Of a stretch of DNA of 27,819 nucleotides, positions 16,922 to 27,133 are shown one piece after another (the stretch's first letter is position 1; each line of letters starts with the position of its first letter). The position numbers were made by a program, and so were the translations under genes. Under the pieces are notes generated by a model. It saw nothing but the letters and a program-made list of their open reading frames with translations. It did not search any database and had not been told where the DNA came from. Source of the stretch: JALZDI01 sp965653225 (lineage in GTDB: Bacteria > Actinomycetota > Actinomycetes > Propionibacteriales > Nocardioidaceae). The stretch lies in the NCBI GenBank assembly GCA_965653225.1, contig CBFGZI010000040.1:1-27819 (forward strand), written 5' to 3'.

Positions 16922-18052
16922 CTACCCCAGCACCCGCCGGTGCAGCAGCACCAGGGCGCGGTCGTCGTTCTGTGAGGCGATCCGGTCGACCAGCCGGGTC
17001 GCGCCGTGGTCGAACCCGCGCGTGGCCAGCCGTTCGGCCTCGCCCAGCAGCTTGTCGATGCCGAGCATGATGTCGCGCTGCGGGGTCTCGACCAGGCCGT
17101 CGGTGTAGAGCAGCAGCGCGTCGCCGGGGTGCAGCCGTCCGTGGGCGACGTTGAACCGCGCGTGCTCCATCACGCCGAGCACCGGGCCGTCGGAGATCTG
17201 GACGGCCCACCGGCCGGACCCCGCGTGCAGCTGCACGGCGGGCGGGTGCCCCGCCGTCCTGATCTGGAACACCCCGGTACGCAGGTTCAGCACGAGGTAG
17301 ACCGCGGTGGCGAACCCCTCGCCCCACTCCTGCCGCAGCAGGTAGCTGTTGGCCGCCGGCAGGAACTGCTCCGGCGGTACGGACCCGAGCAGGCCACCGA
17401 ACGCACCCGACAGCAGCAGCGCGCGGGTGCCGGCACCGAGCCCCTTGCCGGAGACGTCCACGACTGCCACCTCGAGCACGTCGTCGCCGGGCACCTTGGC
17501 GGCCACCATGAAGTCACCGGCGAACGAGGCGCCGCCGGCCGAGCGCATCACCGCCTCGGCGTACCAGGGCCGGGGCAGTGCCGGCAGCACACCCTGGCTG
17601 CGCAGCCGGTCGCGCAGGTCGATGAGCATGCTCTCCCCGCGGGTGCCGGAGACGCCCAGCTTCATCCGCGACCGCGCGTTCCACACCATGATCGCGGCGG
17701 TGAGCACGACCACGGCCAGGGAGCCGAACCGCAGGGCCATCAGCCCGTGGGGAACCAGCGCGACGGTCAGGCCGGTGAGCAGGGCACCGGTGACGCCCAG
17801 CACCCAGACCAGGCCGCGCATGCTGAGGGTCAGCCCACCCACCAGCACAGGCACGACGAACGTGCTCAGCGGCGCGACCTCCTTGGCCACCGGCACGGCC
17901 AGCAGGACGCAGAGCACCAGCAATGCCGCCAGCCAGGTGGCCTCCGCACCACCGGCGCGCCGCAGCAGCAGAGAGACCTGATGCTGACGCCGTCTGCGTC
18001 GGCGGACGCCGGCCCGTCTTCGCCAGGCCGCGTCCCTCAAAGCTGCGGACAC
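16922..18052 (-). CDS. Membrane-anchored SpoIIE/PP2C-type serine phosphatase
   Basis: A 376-residue protein. The N terminus (about 35 residues) is very Arg-rich. About four membrane helices follow (roughly 39-57, 61-79, 82-100 and 108-124), and a cytoplasmic SpoIIE phosphatase domain begins near residue 160. Metal-binding Asp residues are visible: D180 in FAGDF, D199 in VVDVSGKG, the Asp in LLLYTDGLVE, and NDDRALVLL near the end; AGHPPA is also present. Such enzymes usually dephosphorylate anti-sigma-factor antagonists, but no anti-sigma or antagonist gene is seen here. GTG 18052 follows TATGGT by 6 nt with no ribosome site, which suggests a leaderless transcript. There is no GAF, PAS or HAMP sensor domain, so any signal would be read by the membrane part. 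Confidence 0.9.
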   Translation of the reverse strand: MSAALRDAAWRRRAGVRRRRRRQHQVSLLLRRAGGAEATWLAALLVLCVLLAVPVAKEVAPLSTFVVPVLVGGLTLSMRGLVWVLGVTGALLTGLTVALVPHGLMALRFGSLAVVVLTAAIMVWNARSRMKLGVSGTRGESMLIDLRDRLRSQGVLPALPRPWYAEAVMRSAGGASFAGDFMVAAKVPGDDVLEVAVVDVSGKGLGAGTRALLLSGAFGGLLGSVPPEQFLPAANSYLLRQEWGEGFATAVYLVLNLRTGVFQIRTAGHPPAVQLHAGSGRWAVQISDGPVLGVMEHARFNVAHGRLHPGDALLLYTDGLVETPQRDIMLGIDKLLGEAERLATRGFDHGATRLVDRIASQNDDRALVLLHRRVLG

Positions 18053-18058
18053 GTTTTG

Positions 18059-18064
18059 ACCATA
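18059..18064 (-). promoter_or_regulatory. Putative -10 box of the phosphatase gene (leaderless)
   Basis: On minus, TATGGT is followed by 6 nt and then GTG 18052. It falls in the 32-bp gap after the nei stop codon, so the phosphatase gene may be transcribed separately from nei and rpiB. Confidence 0.45.
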
Positions 18065-18084
18065 TCCGCGCCCGCGACGCTGTG

Positions 18085-18960
18085 TTAGCGCCAAGAGGGA
18101 ACTGCTTGCGCCGCCACGCCCGCGCAAGCCTGGCACCGCGGACACCAGAACAGGTTCCGTCCGGCCACCTGCGCGGTGGCCACCGGTGTGGCGCACACCA
18201 GGCACGGCTGCCCCGACCGCCGGTACACGTACACCTCGCCGCCGTGGTCGTCCACCCTGGGCGGCCTGCCCATCGCGTCCGGCTCAGGCTCGGGCGCCAC
18301 GGTGTCGATGCGGCCGGTGCGCACGCCCTCGTGCATCAGCCGGACCAGGTCCTGCCACATCGCCGTCCACGTGCCGTGGTCGAGGTCGCGCCCGGCCAGC
18401 CGCGGGTCGACCCCGTGCCGGAACAGCACCTCGGCGCGGTAGACGTTGCCGACACCGGCCAGCACGTCCTGCTCGAGGAGCAGGACGCCGACCGGCCGGC
18501 GGCTGCGTGAGATCCGGCGCCAGGCCCGCTCCGGGCCGTCGGCGTCGTCGCCGTCGTAGGGGTGGTCCGGGTCGTACCGCAGCGGGTCGGGTCCCAGCCG
18601 CTCCAGCACCGCCTCGCGCTCCGCGGGGGTGATGAGCGCGCACACCATCGGACCGCGCAGGTCGGCGTACGCGGTCCGGGTGCTCAGCCGCATCCGGACC
18701 TCGCCGCGTGGCTCGGGCGCCGGGCCGGTGCCGAAGTCGAACCGGCCGATCAGGCCGAGGTGGACGTGCACCCACCGGTCGCGGCTGAACGCCACGAACA
18801 GGTGCTTACCGGCCGCCTCGGCGCCTCGCAGCAGCGACCCGTCGAGCAGCGCCGCCGAGTCCGCGAACCGGCCCTGCGGCGACTGCACCCGCACCCGTCG
18901 ACGGCCGAAGGTCCGCTCGACCTCGGCGGCGAGCCGGTGCAGCGTGTGACCCTCAGGCAC
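18085..18960 (-). CDS. nei: Endonuclease VIII-like DNA glycosylase/AP lyase
   Basis: Base-excision repair enzyme of the Fpg/Nei family, removing oxidised bases and nicking the abasic site. The mature N terminus PEGHTLHRL supplies the catalytic Pro and Glu; PEGHT points to the Nei branch rather than Fpg. AGKHLF holds the conserved Lys. The helix-two-turn-helix is LLEQDVLAGVGNVYRAEVLF, and the C-terminal zinc finger has C253, C256, C273 and C276. At 291 residues it fits the family. GTG 18960 overlaps the rpiB stop by 8 bp (18953-18960), and no good ribosome site is seen, so translation is probably coupled. From memory the order matches nei1 (Rv2464c), rpiB and Rv2466c in M. tuberculosis. Confidence 0.95.
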   Translation of the reverse strand: MPEGHTLHRLAAEVERTFGRRRVRVQSPQGRFADSAALLDGSLLRGAEAAGKHLFVAFSRDRWVHVHLGLIGRFDFGTGPAPEPRGEVRMRLSTRTAYADLRGPMVCALITPAEREAVLERLGPDPLRYDPDHPYDGDDADGPERAWRRISRSRRPVGVLLLEQDVLAGVGNVYRAEVLFRHGVDPRLAGRDLDHGTWTAMWQDLVRLMHEGVRTGRIDTVAPEPEPDAMGRPPRVDDHGGEVYVYRRSGQPCLVCATPVATAQVAGRNLFWCPRCQACAGVAAQAVPSWR

Positions 18961-19474
18961 GCCCGGGCTGCCCGGGGGTCTCGGGCGAGCCGGCTGAGTC
19001 GGGCGTCTCCGGCTGGTCGGGCAGCTCGCCGGTCTCCTCGTAGCTGTGCAGCATGCCGATCCGCCGGGTGTGCCGGCTCTCTCCGCTGAACGCCGTGGTC
19101 AGGAAGACCTCGACCAGCCGAACGGCCTCCTCCTGGGTGTGCATGCGCGCGCCCACCGACAGCACGTTGGCGTCGTTGTGCTCGCGGGCCAGCGCCGCGG
19201 TCTCCTCGCTCCACGCCAGCGCCGCGCGCACGCCCTTCACCTTGTTGGCCGCGATCTGCTCGCCGTTGCCCGAGCCGCCCAGCACGATGCCCAGGCTCCC
19301 GGGGTCGGCCACGACGCGCTCGGCCGCGCGGATGCAGAACGGCGGGTAGTCGTCATAGGGGTCGTACTCCGCCGGCCCGTGGTCGACCGCCTCGTGCCCC
19401 TGTGCGTCGAGCCAGTCCAGCAGGTACTGCTTGAGCTCGAACGCGGCGTGGTCGCAGCCCAGGTGTACGCGCAT
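18953..19474 (-). CDS. rpiB: Ribose-5-phosphate isomerase B
   Basis: Interconverts ribose 5-phosphate and ribulose 5-phosphate in the pentose phosphate pathway. CDHAAFELK opens the protein, and the block LGGSGNGEQIAANKV marks the actinobacterial subtype, where E72 (Glu75 in M. tuberculosis) replaces the catalytic Cys of other RpiB enzymes. RHTRRIGML provides phosphate-binding Arg residues. The last 25 residues are rich in Pro, Glu and Ser and are probably disordered. Length is 173 residues. ATG 19474 has no ribosome site; CAGACT 6 nt upstream suggests a leaderless start. Its 3' end overlaps nei. Confidence 0.96.
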   Translation of the reverse strand: MRVHLGCDHAAFELKQYLLDWLDAQGHEAVDHGPAEYDPYDDYPPFCIRAAERVVADPGSLGIVLGGSGNGEQIAANKVKGVRAALAWSEETAALAREHNDANVLSVGARMHTQEEAVRLVEVFLTTAFSGESRHTRRIGMLHSYEETGELPDQPETPDSAGSPETPGQPGRA

Positions 19475-19480
19475 ACGCCG

Positions 19481-19486
19481 AGTCTG
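19481..19486 (-). promoter_or_regulatory. Putative -10 box of rpiB (leaderless)
   Basis: On minus, CAGACT is followed by 6 nt and the rpiB ATG. It matches [T/C]ANNNT, and no ribosome site is present. It lies in the 55-bp gap after the Rv2466c-type gene, so rpiB-nei may be transcribed independently. Confidence 0.4.
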
Positions 19487-19529
19487 TCAGGCACCGCGCG
19501 GTCAGGCGCCCCGGGCCACCCGGCGACTT

Positions 19530-20216
19530 TCAGTCGAAGACCGGGTCGCGGTCGCGGGTGCGCTTGAGCTCGAAGAAGCCGTCGGTGCCGGCCACGAGCA
19601 GCACGCCGTCCCAGAGCCGGCCGGCGGCCTCTCCGCGCGGGGCCGGGGTCACGACCGGTCCGAAGAAGGCCACGCCCTCGACGCTGATCACCGGCGTGCC
19701 CACGTCCATCCCCACCTGGTCCATGCCGGCGTGGTGGGACTTGCGCAGGGCGTCGTCGTAGTCGGTGGAGCCCATCGCGTCGGCGAGGTCCCTGGGCAGG
19801 CCGGCCTCCTCGAGCGCCTCCTCGATGGTGGCGCGGTCCTTCTCGCGGCCCTCGTTGTGGAACCGGCGCCCGAGCGCGGTGTAGAGCGGGCCGAGCACCT
19901 GGTCACCGTGCTGCTGGGCCGCGGCGACGCACACCCGCACCGGTCCCCACGCCTGCTCGAGCCGCTCGCGGTACTCGGGCGACAGGTCGCGGTCCTGGTT
20001 CAGGTAGGCCAGGCTCATCACGTTCCACCGCGGCTGGACCTTGCGGACCTGCTCGACCTCGAGCAGCCAGCGCGACGTCAGCCACGCCCACGGGCAGACC
20101 GGGTCGAACCAGAAGTCGGCGACGACGGCCGGCGCCTCGGCTGTGGCCGCATGCCGTCCCGGTGTGGCACCGGTGTCGGTGTCGTGTTCGGTGGCGCGTT
20201 CGGTGGCGTCTGTCAT
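19530..20216 (-). CDS. Rv2466c-type mycothiol-dependent nitroreductase family (DsbA/thioredoxin fold)
   Basis: A 228-residue thioredoxin-fold protein that matches Rv2466c closely along its whole length, as far as I can recall that sequence: VADFWFDPVCPWAW, the RWNVMSLAYLN block, AWGPVRV, LRKSHHAGMD, VGTPVI, GVAFFGPV and the terminal FFELKRTR. Rv2466c is a mycothiol-dependent reductase under oxidative-stress control. The active-site motif here is CPWA: C41 is kept but the second Cys of CPWC is Ala44, implying a monothiol mechanism with mycothiol. There is an extra, probably disordered N-terminal segment of about 30 residues. ATG 20216 has GGGAGAGG upstream. The gene is divergent from pepN across a 176-bp region with a structured, less GC-rich core. 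Confidence 0.92.
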   Translation of the reverse strand: MTDATERATEHDTDTGATPGRHAATAEAPAVVADFWFDPVCPWAWLTSRWLLEVEQVRKVQPRWNVMSLAYLNQDRDLSPEYRERLEQAWGPVRVCVAAAQQHGDQVLGPLYTALGRRFHNEGREKDRATIEEALEEAGLPRDLADAMGSTDYDDALRKSHHAGMDQVGMDVGTPVISVEGVAFFGPVVTPAPRGEAAGRLWDGVLLVAGTDGFFELKRTRDRDPVFD

Positions 20217-20295
20217 CGGACTGGTCCTCTCCCTCGCTCGCCGCGACCACGCTGCCAGCGGCACTCCCTTGCTGTCCATCCCTACCGAATCGGGG

Positions 20296-20330
20296 TGTTT
20301 CAACCGTTTCCAGATTGGAATGTTCAACCC
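20296..20330. promoter_or_regulatory. Candidate operator in the pepN / nitroreductase intergenic region
   Basis: TTCCAGATTGGAA (20308-20320) is a 5-bp inverted repeat around GAT. It is flanked by two direct TTCAACC units (20299-20305 and 20323-20329), 24 bp apart. The stretch is clearly poorer in GC than its surroundings. The binding protein is unknown. Confidence 0.4.
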
Positions 20331-20392
20331 TTGCATAGGGCAACTGACAAGTAGCTCGGGGCATTCCACCGTCGCGTGCAAGGATGCGCACT

Positions 20393-22936
<2,544 letters not shown>

Positions 22937-23011
22937 CGTAGGCGGCCTTGCCCAGCCCGAGCTCCTGACAGGCGACCCACGCCGGTGCACCGCCGCACCA
23001 CCATCGGGGAC

Positions 23012-23061
23012 GTCGCGTGTCGACACGCCCGCGTGCGATGTGTCGAGGAGTGACACGCGAC
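23012..23061. terminator. Inverted repeat between pepN and DUF5130 genes
   Basis: The arms gtcgcgtgtc (23012-23021) and gacacgcgac (23052-23061) pair perfectly over 10 bp. The left part is also within a perfect 14-bp palindrome, gcgtgtcgacacgc (23015-23028), so two alternative foldings compete. Its position between convergent genes suggests termination. Confidence 0.45.
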
Positions 23062-23088
23062 CGCGCCGCCCTCAGGCCAGGTGCGGCA

Positions 23089-23472
23089 TCAGTCCATGTG
23101 CAGCATCGGGGGCCGGCGGGCATGGTCAGCCAGCTGCTGGACCCCGGTGGCGATGCCGCCGGCGAAGTCACCGGCGGCGAACGCGGTCTGCATGCTCAGC
23201 GCGGCCAGGCCCACCTCCGCGTCGTCGAGCTGGCGTCTAACGGTCCATCCGGTCACGATCTCCAGCTGTCGCGCCACGGGGTCGACCAGCACGAGCACCG
23301 AGCGGCTCGGGTCGGCCAGCTGTGAGTGCAGGCGCTCCGCGTGCTCGCGAACCTCACCGTCGGCGGAGCCGACGTAGACGGAGAAGGCGAAGCCGCACGA
23401 GACCTCCGCGTTGCGCACCGCACGCTCGATCCCCGCACGGTCGGTCGGGGTGAGCAGCTCACCAGCGTGCAC
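23089..23472 (-). CDS. DUF5130 (TPM-like) protein, possible respiratory supercomplex factor
   Basis: A 127-residue protein with the TPM-like layout of DUF5130: an N-terminal helix (DRAGIERAVRNAEV), the strand FAFSVYVG, HAERLHSQL, a VLVLVDPVARQLEIVTG hairpin and a closing helix. No signal peptide or membrane span is seen. From memory, the mycobacterial counterpart beside pepN (Rv2468c, MSMEG_4692) was found attached to the III2IV2 respiratory supercomplex and named PRSAF1; that link needs checking by sequence comparison. GTG 23472 has GGAGG upstream, and it overlaps the preceding membrane-protein gene by 14 bp, so both are surely coexpressed. Confidence 0.8.
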   Translation of the reverse strand: MHAGELLTPTDRAGIERAVRNAEVSCGFAFSVYVGSADGEVREHAERLHSQLADPSRSVLVLVDPVARQLEIVTGWTVRRQLDDAEVGLAALSMQTAFAAGDFAGGIATGVQQLADHARRPPMLHMD

Positions 23473-23842
23473 TGGCCCCTCCGGAGTGCTCCTCGCCGGC
23501 CTCGTCGCCGGCGCCGATCTCGGCGCGAGAGGTGTGGCGCCCGGCCGGCACGGCGTCTCCCGGCCCGCCGAACCACTGCGGCTCGGTCCACGACGCCACG
23601 CCGCGCTGCTGCCGGTCGCCGCGTATCAGCGACGGCGCGAGCACCAGCAGGGTCACGACGAAGATGATGGCCAGCGGGCCGCCGACGAGGAGCAGCAACG
23701 CGTGCATGACCGACATCGGAGGCGGGCTCTGCCACGATTTGGGCGTGCTGGCCAGGGCCGGAGAGCCCAGCAGCAGCGAGCCTACGACCAGCGCAACGGC
23801 GCCGGTCCGGACTGCGCGGCGGAAAGCGGATGCTGTGGTCAC
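23459..23842 (-). CDS. Small membrane protein, CtaJ-like
   Basis: A 127-residue protein with two hydrophobic stretches: a signal-like N terminus (about 8-31, ending ALA) and a membrane helix at about 45-70 ending LAPSLIRGD. The cytoplasmic tail has SWTEPQWFGGP and is then polar. The helix followed by a W-x-EP-x-W motif resembles actinobacterial proteins annotated as aa3-type cytochrome oxidase subunit CtaJ, whose mycobacterial gene I recall lying next to the DUF5130 gene; this is a moderate-confidence family call. GTG 23842 is preceded by TAGCCT at 6 nt spacing (leaderless). Its 3' end overlaps the DUF5130 gene. Confidence 0.7.
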   Translation of the reverse strand: MTTASAFRRAVRTGAVALVVGSLLLGSPALASTPKSWQSPPPMSVMHALLLLVGGPLAIIFVVTLLVLAPSLIRGDRQQRGVASWTEPQWFGGPGDAVPAGRHTSRAEIGAGDEAGEEHSGGASARW

Positions 23843-23848
23843 GGGGAC

Positions 23849-23854
23849 AGGCTA
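23849..23854 (-). promoter_or_regulatory. Putative -10 box of the CtaJ-like gene (leaderless)
   Basis: On minus, TAGCCT is followed by GTCCCC and the GTG at 23842. Only 9 bp separate it from the oppositely directed -10 box at 23864. Confidence 0.5.
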
Positions 23855-23863
23855 TCCACTCGG

Positions 23864-23869
23864 TAACCT
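23864..23869 (+). promoter_or_regulatory. Putative -10 box of the S9 peptidase gene (leaderless)
   Basis: TAACCT is followed by 7 nt and GTG 23877, with no ribosome site. Its -35 region would fall on the start of the divergent CtaJ-like gene. Confidence 0.5.
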
Positions 23870-23876
23870 CCGGCAT

Positions 23877-25997
23877 GTGACCGACCTGCCCGGATACCCC
23901 GACGCCCGCCGTGACGACCTCGTCGAGCAGATCCACGGGATCGCCGTCCCCGACCCCTACCGCTGGCTCGAGGACGGCGACTCCCCCGACACCAAGGCCT
24001 GGCTGGACGCGCAGGACGCGCTGCTGCAGCGCCACCGCGAGCGATGGGACGGGCTGTCCGGGTTCGCCGACCGGCTGGAGATCCTGATGAGCACGGGGTT
24101 CCACGGTCCGCCGTCGTTCCGCCACGACCGGCAGTTCTTCGCCCGCAGGCGCGCCGACCAGGAGCACGGCGTGCTGCACACGGTCGACCCCGACGGCACC
24201 GAGCGGGTGCTGGTCGACCCGATGGCGATCGACCCGGCCGGCACCACCACGCTCGACGCGTACCACCCCTCGCCGGACGGCAGCCTGCTCGCCTACCAGC
24301 TGTCCGAGGGCGGCACCGAGGAGTCGGCGGTCCGGGTGATGGACGTGGCGACCGGCGAGATCGTCGACGGCCCCATCGACCGCACCCGCTTCTCCAGCGT
24401 GGCCTGGCTGCCCGACTCCAGCGGCTTCTACTTCGTCCGCCAGCTGGCCCCCGACGAGGTGCCCGCCGACGAGCGGCAGTACCACCGGCGGGTGCGGCTG
24501 CACCGCCTCGGCACCGACCCCGCCGGCGACCCGATGGTGTTCGGGGGCGAGCACGACAAGGAGTTCGTGTGGGGCGTGTCGCTGAGCCGCGACGGCCGGT
24601 GGCTGGTGGTGTCGGGTTCGAAGGGCACCGACCCGCGCACCGAGGTCTACCTCGCGGACCTGCTGGGCGCCGACCCGGGCGCGCCGGAGTTCGTCACCCT
24701 GCAGCGTGACGTCGACGCGCAGACCAGCGCGGCGGTCGGCATCGACGGCCGGCTCTACGTCTACACCGACCACGAGAGCCCGCGCGGGCGGATGCTGGTC
24801 ACCGACCCGACGACGCCCACGCGCGAGCACTGGCGGCCGCTGGTCGACGAGGACCCGGTCGCGGTGCTCAACGACTTCGCCATCCTCGACGACCTCGACG
24901 AGCCGCTGCTGCTGGTGTCGTGGACCCGGCACGCGGTGTCGGAGGTGACCATGCACGAGCTGGGCTCGGGGCGGCGGATCGGAGAGCTGCCGGGCCTGCC
25001 CGGCCCGGGGTCGCTGGGCGGCATCCTCACCCGCTTCCACGGCGGCCACGAGGCGTGGTTCACCTACACCGACTTCGTCACCCCGCCGGTGGTCTACCGC
25101 TTCGACGGCTCCACCGGGGAAGTCGAGGAGTGGGCCCGGCCGCCCGGCCCGTTCCCCGACGTCGCCGGCGTGTCGGCGCGGCTGGTCGAGTACACCTCGT
25201 ACGACGACGAGACCGTGCGGATGTTCGTCATCGCCGCCGACGACACCCACGACTCGCCGTCGCCCCGACCGACGATCCTGTACGGCTACGGCGGCTTCGG
25301 CATCCCGATGACGCCCGGGTTCAACCCCGGCGCGCTCGCCTGGGTCGAGGCCGGCGGGGCCTACGCGGTGGCCTGCCTGCGCGGCGGCGGCGAGGAGGGC
25401 GAGGACTGGCACCGCGCCGGCATGGGCCGAAACAAGCAGCGGGTGTTCGACGACTTCCACGCCGCGGCGGAGTGGCTGTGCGACAACCACGTGACCGCGC
25501 CGGCCATGCTCGGCATCTCGGGAGGCTCCAACGGCGGTCTGCTGGTCGGCGCGGCGCTGACCCAGCGGCCCGACCTCTACCGGTCCGTGGTGTGCTCGGC
25601 GCCGCTGCTGGACATGGCCAGGTTCGAGCAGCACGGGCTGGGTCGCTTCTGGTCCGGGGAGTACGGCACCGCCGCCGACGCGGACGACCTGAAGAACCTG
25701 CTCACGTACTCGCCGTACCACCGCGTGCAGGGCGGCCTGGACTACCCCGCGACCCTGTTCACGGTGTTCGACTCCGACACGCGGGTCGACCCGCTGCACG
25801 CGCGCAAGATGTGCGCTGCGCTACAGGCCGCGACCACCGCCGACCCCGACACGCACCCGGTGCTGATCCGGGTCGAGCGTGAGGTCGGCCACGGAGCCCG
25901 CGCCGTGAGCCGCTCGATCAGGCTCGGCGCCGACACGCTAGCGTTCCACGCCTGGACCACAGGTTTGAGGCAGACTGGATTTGCACGTACTTTCTAG
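23877..25997 (+). CDS. S9A prolyl oligopeptidase family serine peptidase
   Basis: A cytosolic oligopeptidase of 706 residues that cuts short peptides, either after Pro or, in the oligopeptidase B subgroup, after basic residues; I cannot separate these with certainty. A seven-bladed beta-propeller occupies about residues 70-420, and the alpha/beta-hydrolase domain follows. The catalytic triad is S551 (ISGGSNGG), D634 (FDSDTRVDP) and H672 (VGHGAR). YGYGGFG forms the oxyanion region. The N terminus DPYRWLEDGDSPDTKAWLDAQ is the classic S9 opening helix. The start is GTG 23877, with TAACCT 7 nt upstream; the overlapping ATG at 23875 reads into a stop. The mscS-type gene begins 36 bp downstream and may share its transcript. 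Confidence 0.95.
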   Translation: MTDLPGYPDARRDDLVEQIHGIAVPDPYRWLEDGDSPDTKAWLDAQDALLQRHRERWDGLSGFADRLEILMSTGFHGPPSFRHDRQFFARRRADQEHGVLHTVDPDGTERVLVDPMAIDPAGTTTLDAYHPSPDGSLLAYQLSEGGTEESAVRVMDVATGEIVDGPIDRTRFSSVAWLPDSSGFYFVRQLAPDEVPADERQYHRRVRLHRLGTDPAGDPMVFGGEHDKEFVWGVSLSRDGRWLVVSGSKGTDPRTEVYLADLLGADPGAPEFVTLQRDVDAQTSAAVGIDGRLYVYTDHESPRGRMLVTDPTTPTREHWRPLVDEDPVAVLNDFAILDDLDEPLLLVSWTRHAVSEVTMHELGSGRRIGELPGLPGPGSLGGILTRFHGGHEAWFTYTDFVTPPVVYRFDGSTGEVEEWARPPGPFPDVAGVSARLVEYTSYDDETVRMFVIAADDTHDSPSPRPTILYGYGGFGIPMTPGFNPGALAWVEAGGAYAVACLRGGGEEGEDWHRAGMGRNKQRVFDDFHAAAEWLCDNHVTAPAMLGISGGSNGGLLVGAALTQRPDLYRSVVCSAPLLDMARFEQHGLGRFWSGEYGTAADADDLKNLLTYSPYHRVQGGLDYPATLFTVFDSDTRVDPLHARKMCAALQAATTADPDTHPVLIRVEREVGHGARAVSRSIRLGADTLAFHAWTTGLRQTGFARTF

Positions 25998-26033
25998 CCC
26001 GGTCCACCCCACACACATGTGAGGAAGGAAGCC

Positions 26034-27101
26034 GTGCTGCCATTCCTGGATCTTGCTCCGAAGCAGGCCCAGACTCCGACCGGCCAGACTGTGCCCTGCT
26101 GGAGGGACGGAGCCGACAACCCGCTGTGCAAGGCCGTGTTCGAGTGGACGGGCGGCAACAAGTGGGTGGCGTCGGCCTCGGACTGGCTGATCGCCAGGCC
26201 GCTGAACATCCTCGTGCTGCTGCTGATCGGGCTGATCACACGCTGGGTGATCCACCGTGTGATCGACAAGATGATGGGCCGCGCCGCGCACGGCTCGATC
26301 CCCGGCATCATCAACCGCAACAAGTCTCGTCAGGTCGTCGACCGGTCCCCGGTGGCCGCGGAGCGCCGTCAGCAGCGCACCGCCACCATGGGGTCGCTGC
26401 TGAAGAGCATCACCACCGGCGTCGTGTTCAGCGTGATCGCGATCATGATCGTCGACGTCCTCGGCTTCAACATCGCCCCGCTGATCGCCAGCGCGGGCAT
26501 CCTCGGGCTCGCGCTCGGCTTCGGCGCGCAGAGCCTGGTCACCGACTTCCTGTCCGGGGTGTTCATGATGATCGAGGACCAGTACGGCGTCGGAGACTCC
26601 GTCGACGTCGGCGACGCCGTCGGTGACGTCGAGGCCGTCGGCCTGCGGGTGACCCGGGTCCGCGACATCGACGGCACCGTCTGGTACGTCCGCAACGGCA
26701 ACATCGCCCGGGTGGGCAACATGAGCCAGAACTGGGCCCGCACCGTGCTCGACATCCGGGTCGGCTACGACGAGGACCTCGACCGCGTGCGCGAGGTCCT
26801 CGGCGAGGTGGCCCACGAGATGTGGGAGGAGGAGCAGGCGATGGGCAAGAAGGACGTCTTGGAGGAGCCCGAGGTCTGGGGTGTGCAGTCGCTGGACCCG
26901 GAGGCGGTCGTGGTCCGTCTCGTGCTCAAGACCGCGCCGATGCGGCAGTGGGCGGTCGCCCGCGAGCTGCGCGAGCGGATCAAGGAGCGCTTCGACGCCG
27001 ACGGCATCGAGATCCCGCTGCCGCAGCGTGTCGTCTGGCACCGCGGAGACGAGGACGCCTCCGAGAACGGCAGCCGACCCAGCACCCCGGCGGGGGTGTG
27101 A
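26034..27101 (+). CDS. MscS-family mechanosensitive ion channel
   Basis: An inner-membrane channel that opens under membrane tension during hypo-osmotic shock. Three membrane helices are visible at about residues 53-75, 122-143 and 146-180. The last is the pore helix, with the MscS pattern of small residues (IASAGILGLALGFGAQ) followed by LVTDFLSGVFMMIEDQY and GDSVDVGD at the start of the beta domain. The cytoplasmic vestibule follows, and the 355-residue chain ends in a polar tail. GTG 26034 has AGGAAGGA about 5 nt upstream, which favours it over the in-frame GTG at 26019. It lies 36 bp after the S9 peptidase gene and ends before a perfect terminator. Confidence 0.93.
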   Translation: MLPFLDLAPKQAQTPTGQTVPCWRDGADNPLCKAVFEWTGGNKWVASASDWLIARPLNILVLLLIGLITRWVIHRVIDKMMGRAAHGSIPGIINRNKSRQVVDRSPVAAERRQQRTATMGSLLKSITTGVVFSVIAIMIVDVLGFNIAPLIASAGILGLALGFGAQSLVTDFLSGVFMMIEDQYGVGDSVDVGDAVGDVEAVGLRVTRVRDIDGTVWYVRNGNIARVGNMSQNWARTVLDIRVGYDEDLDRVREVLGEVAHEMWEEEQAMGKKDVLEEPEVWGVQSLDPEAVVVRLVLKTAPMRQWAVARELRERIKERFDADGIEIPLPQRVVWHRGDEDASENGSRPSTPAGV

Positions 27102-27133
27102 GCCCAACCGCCTGAGGCGCGTGCTCGTACGAG

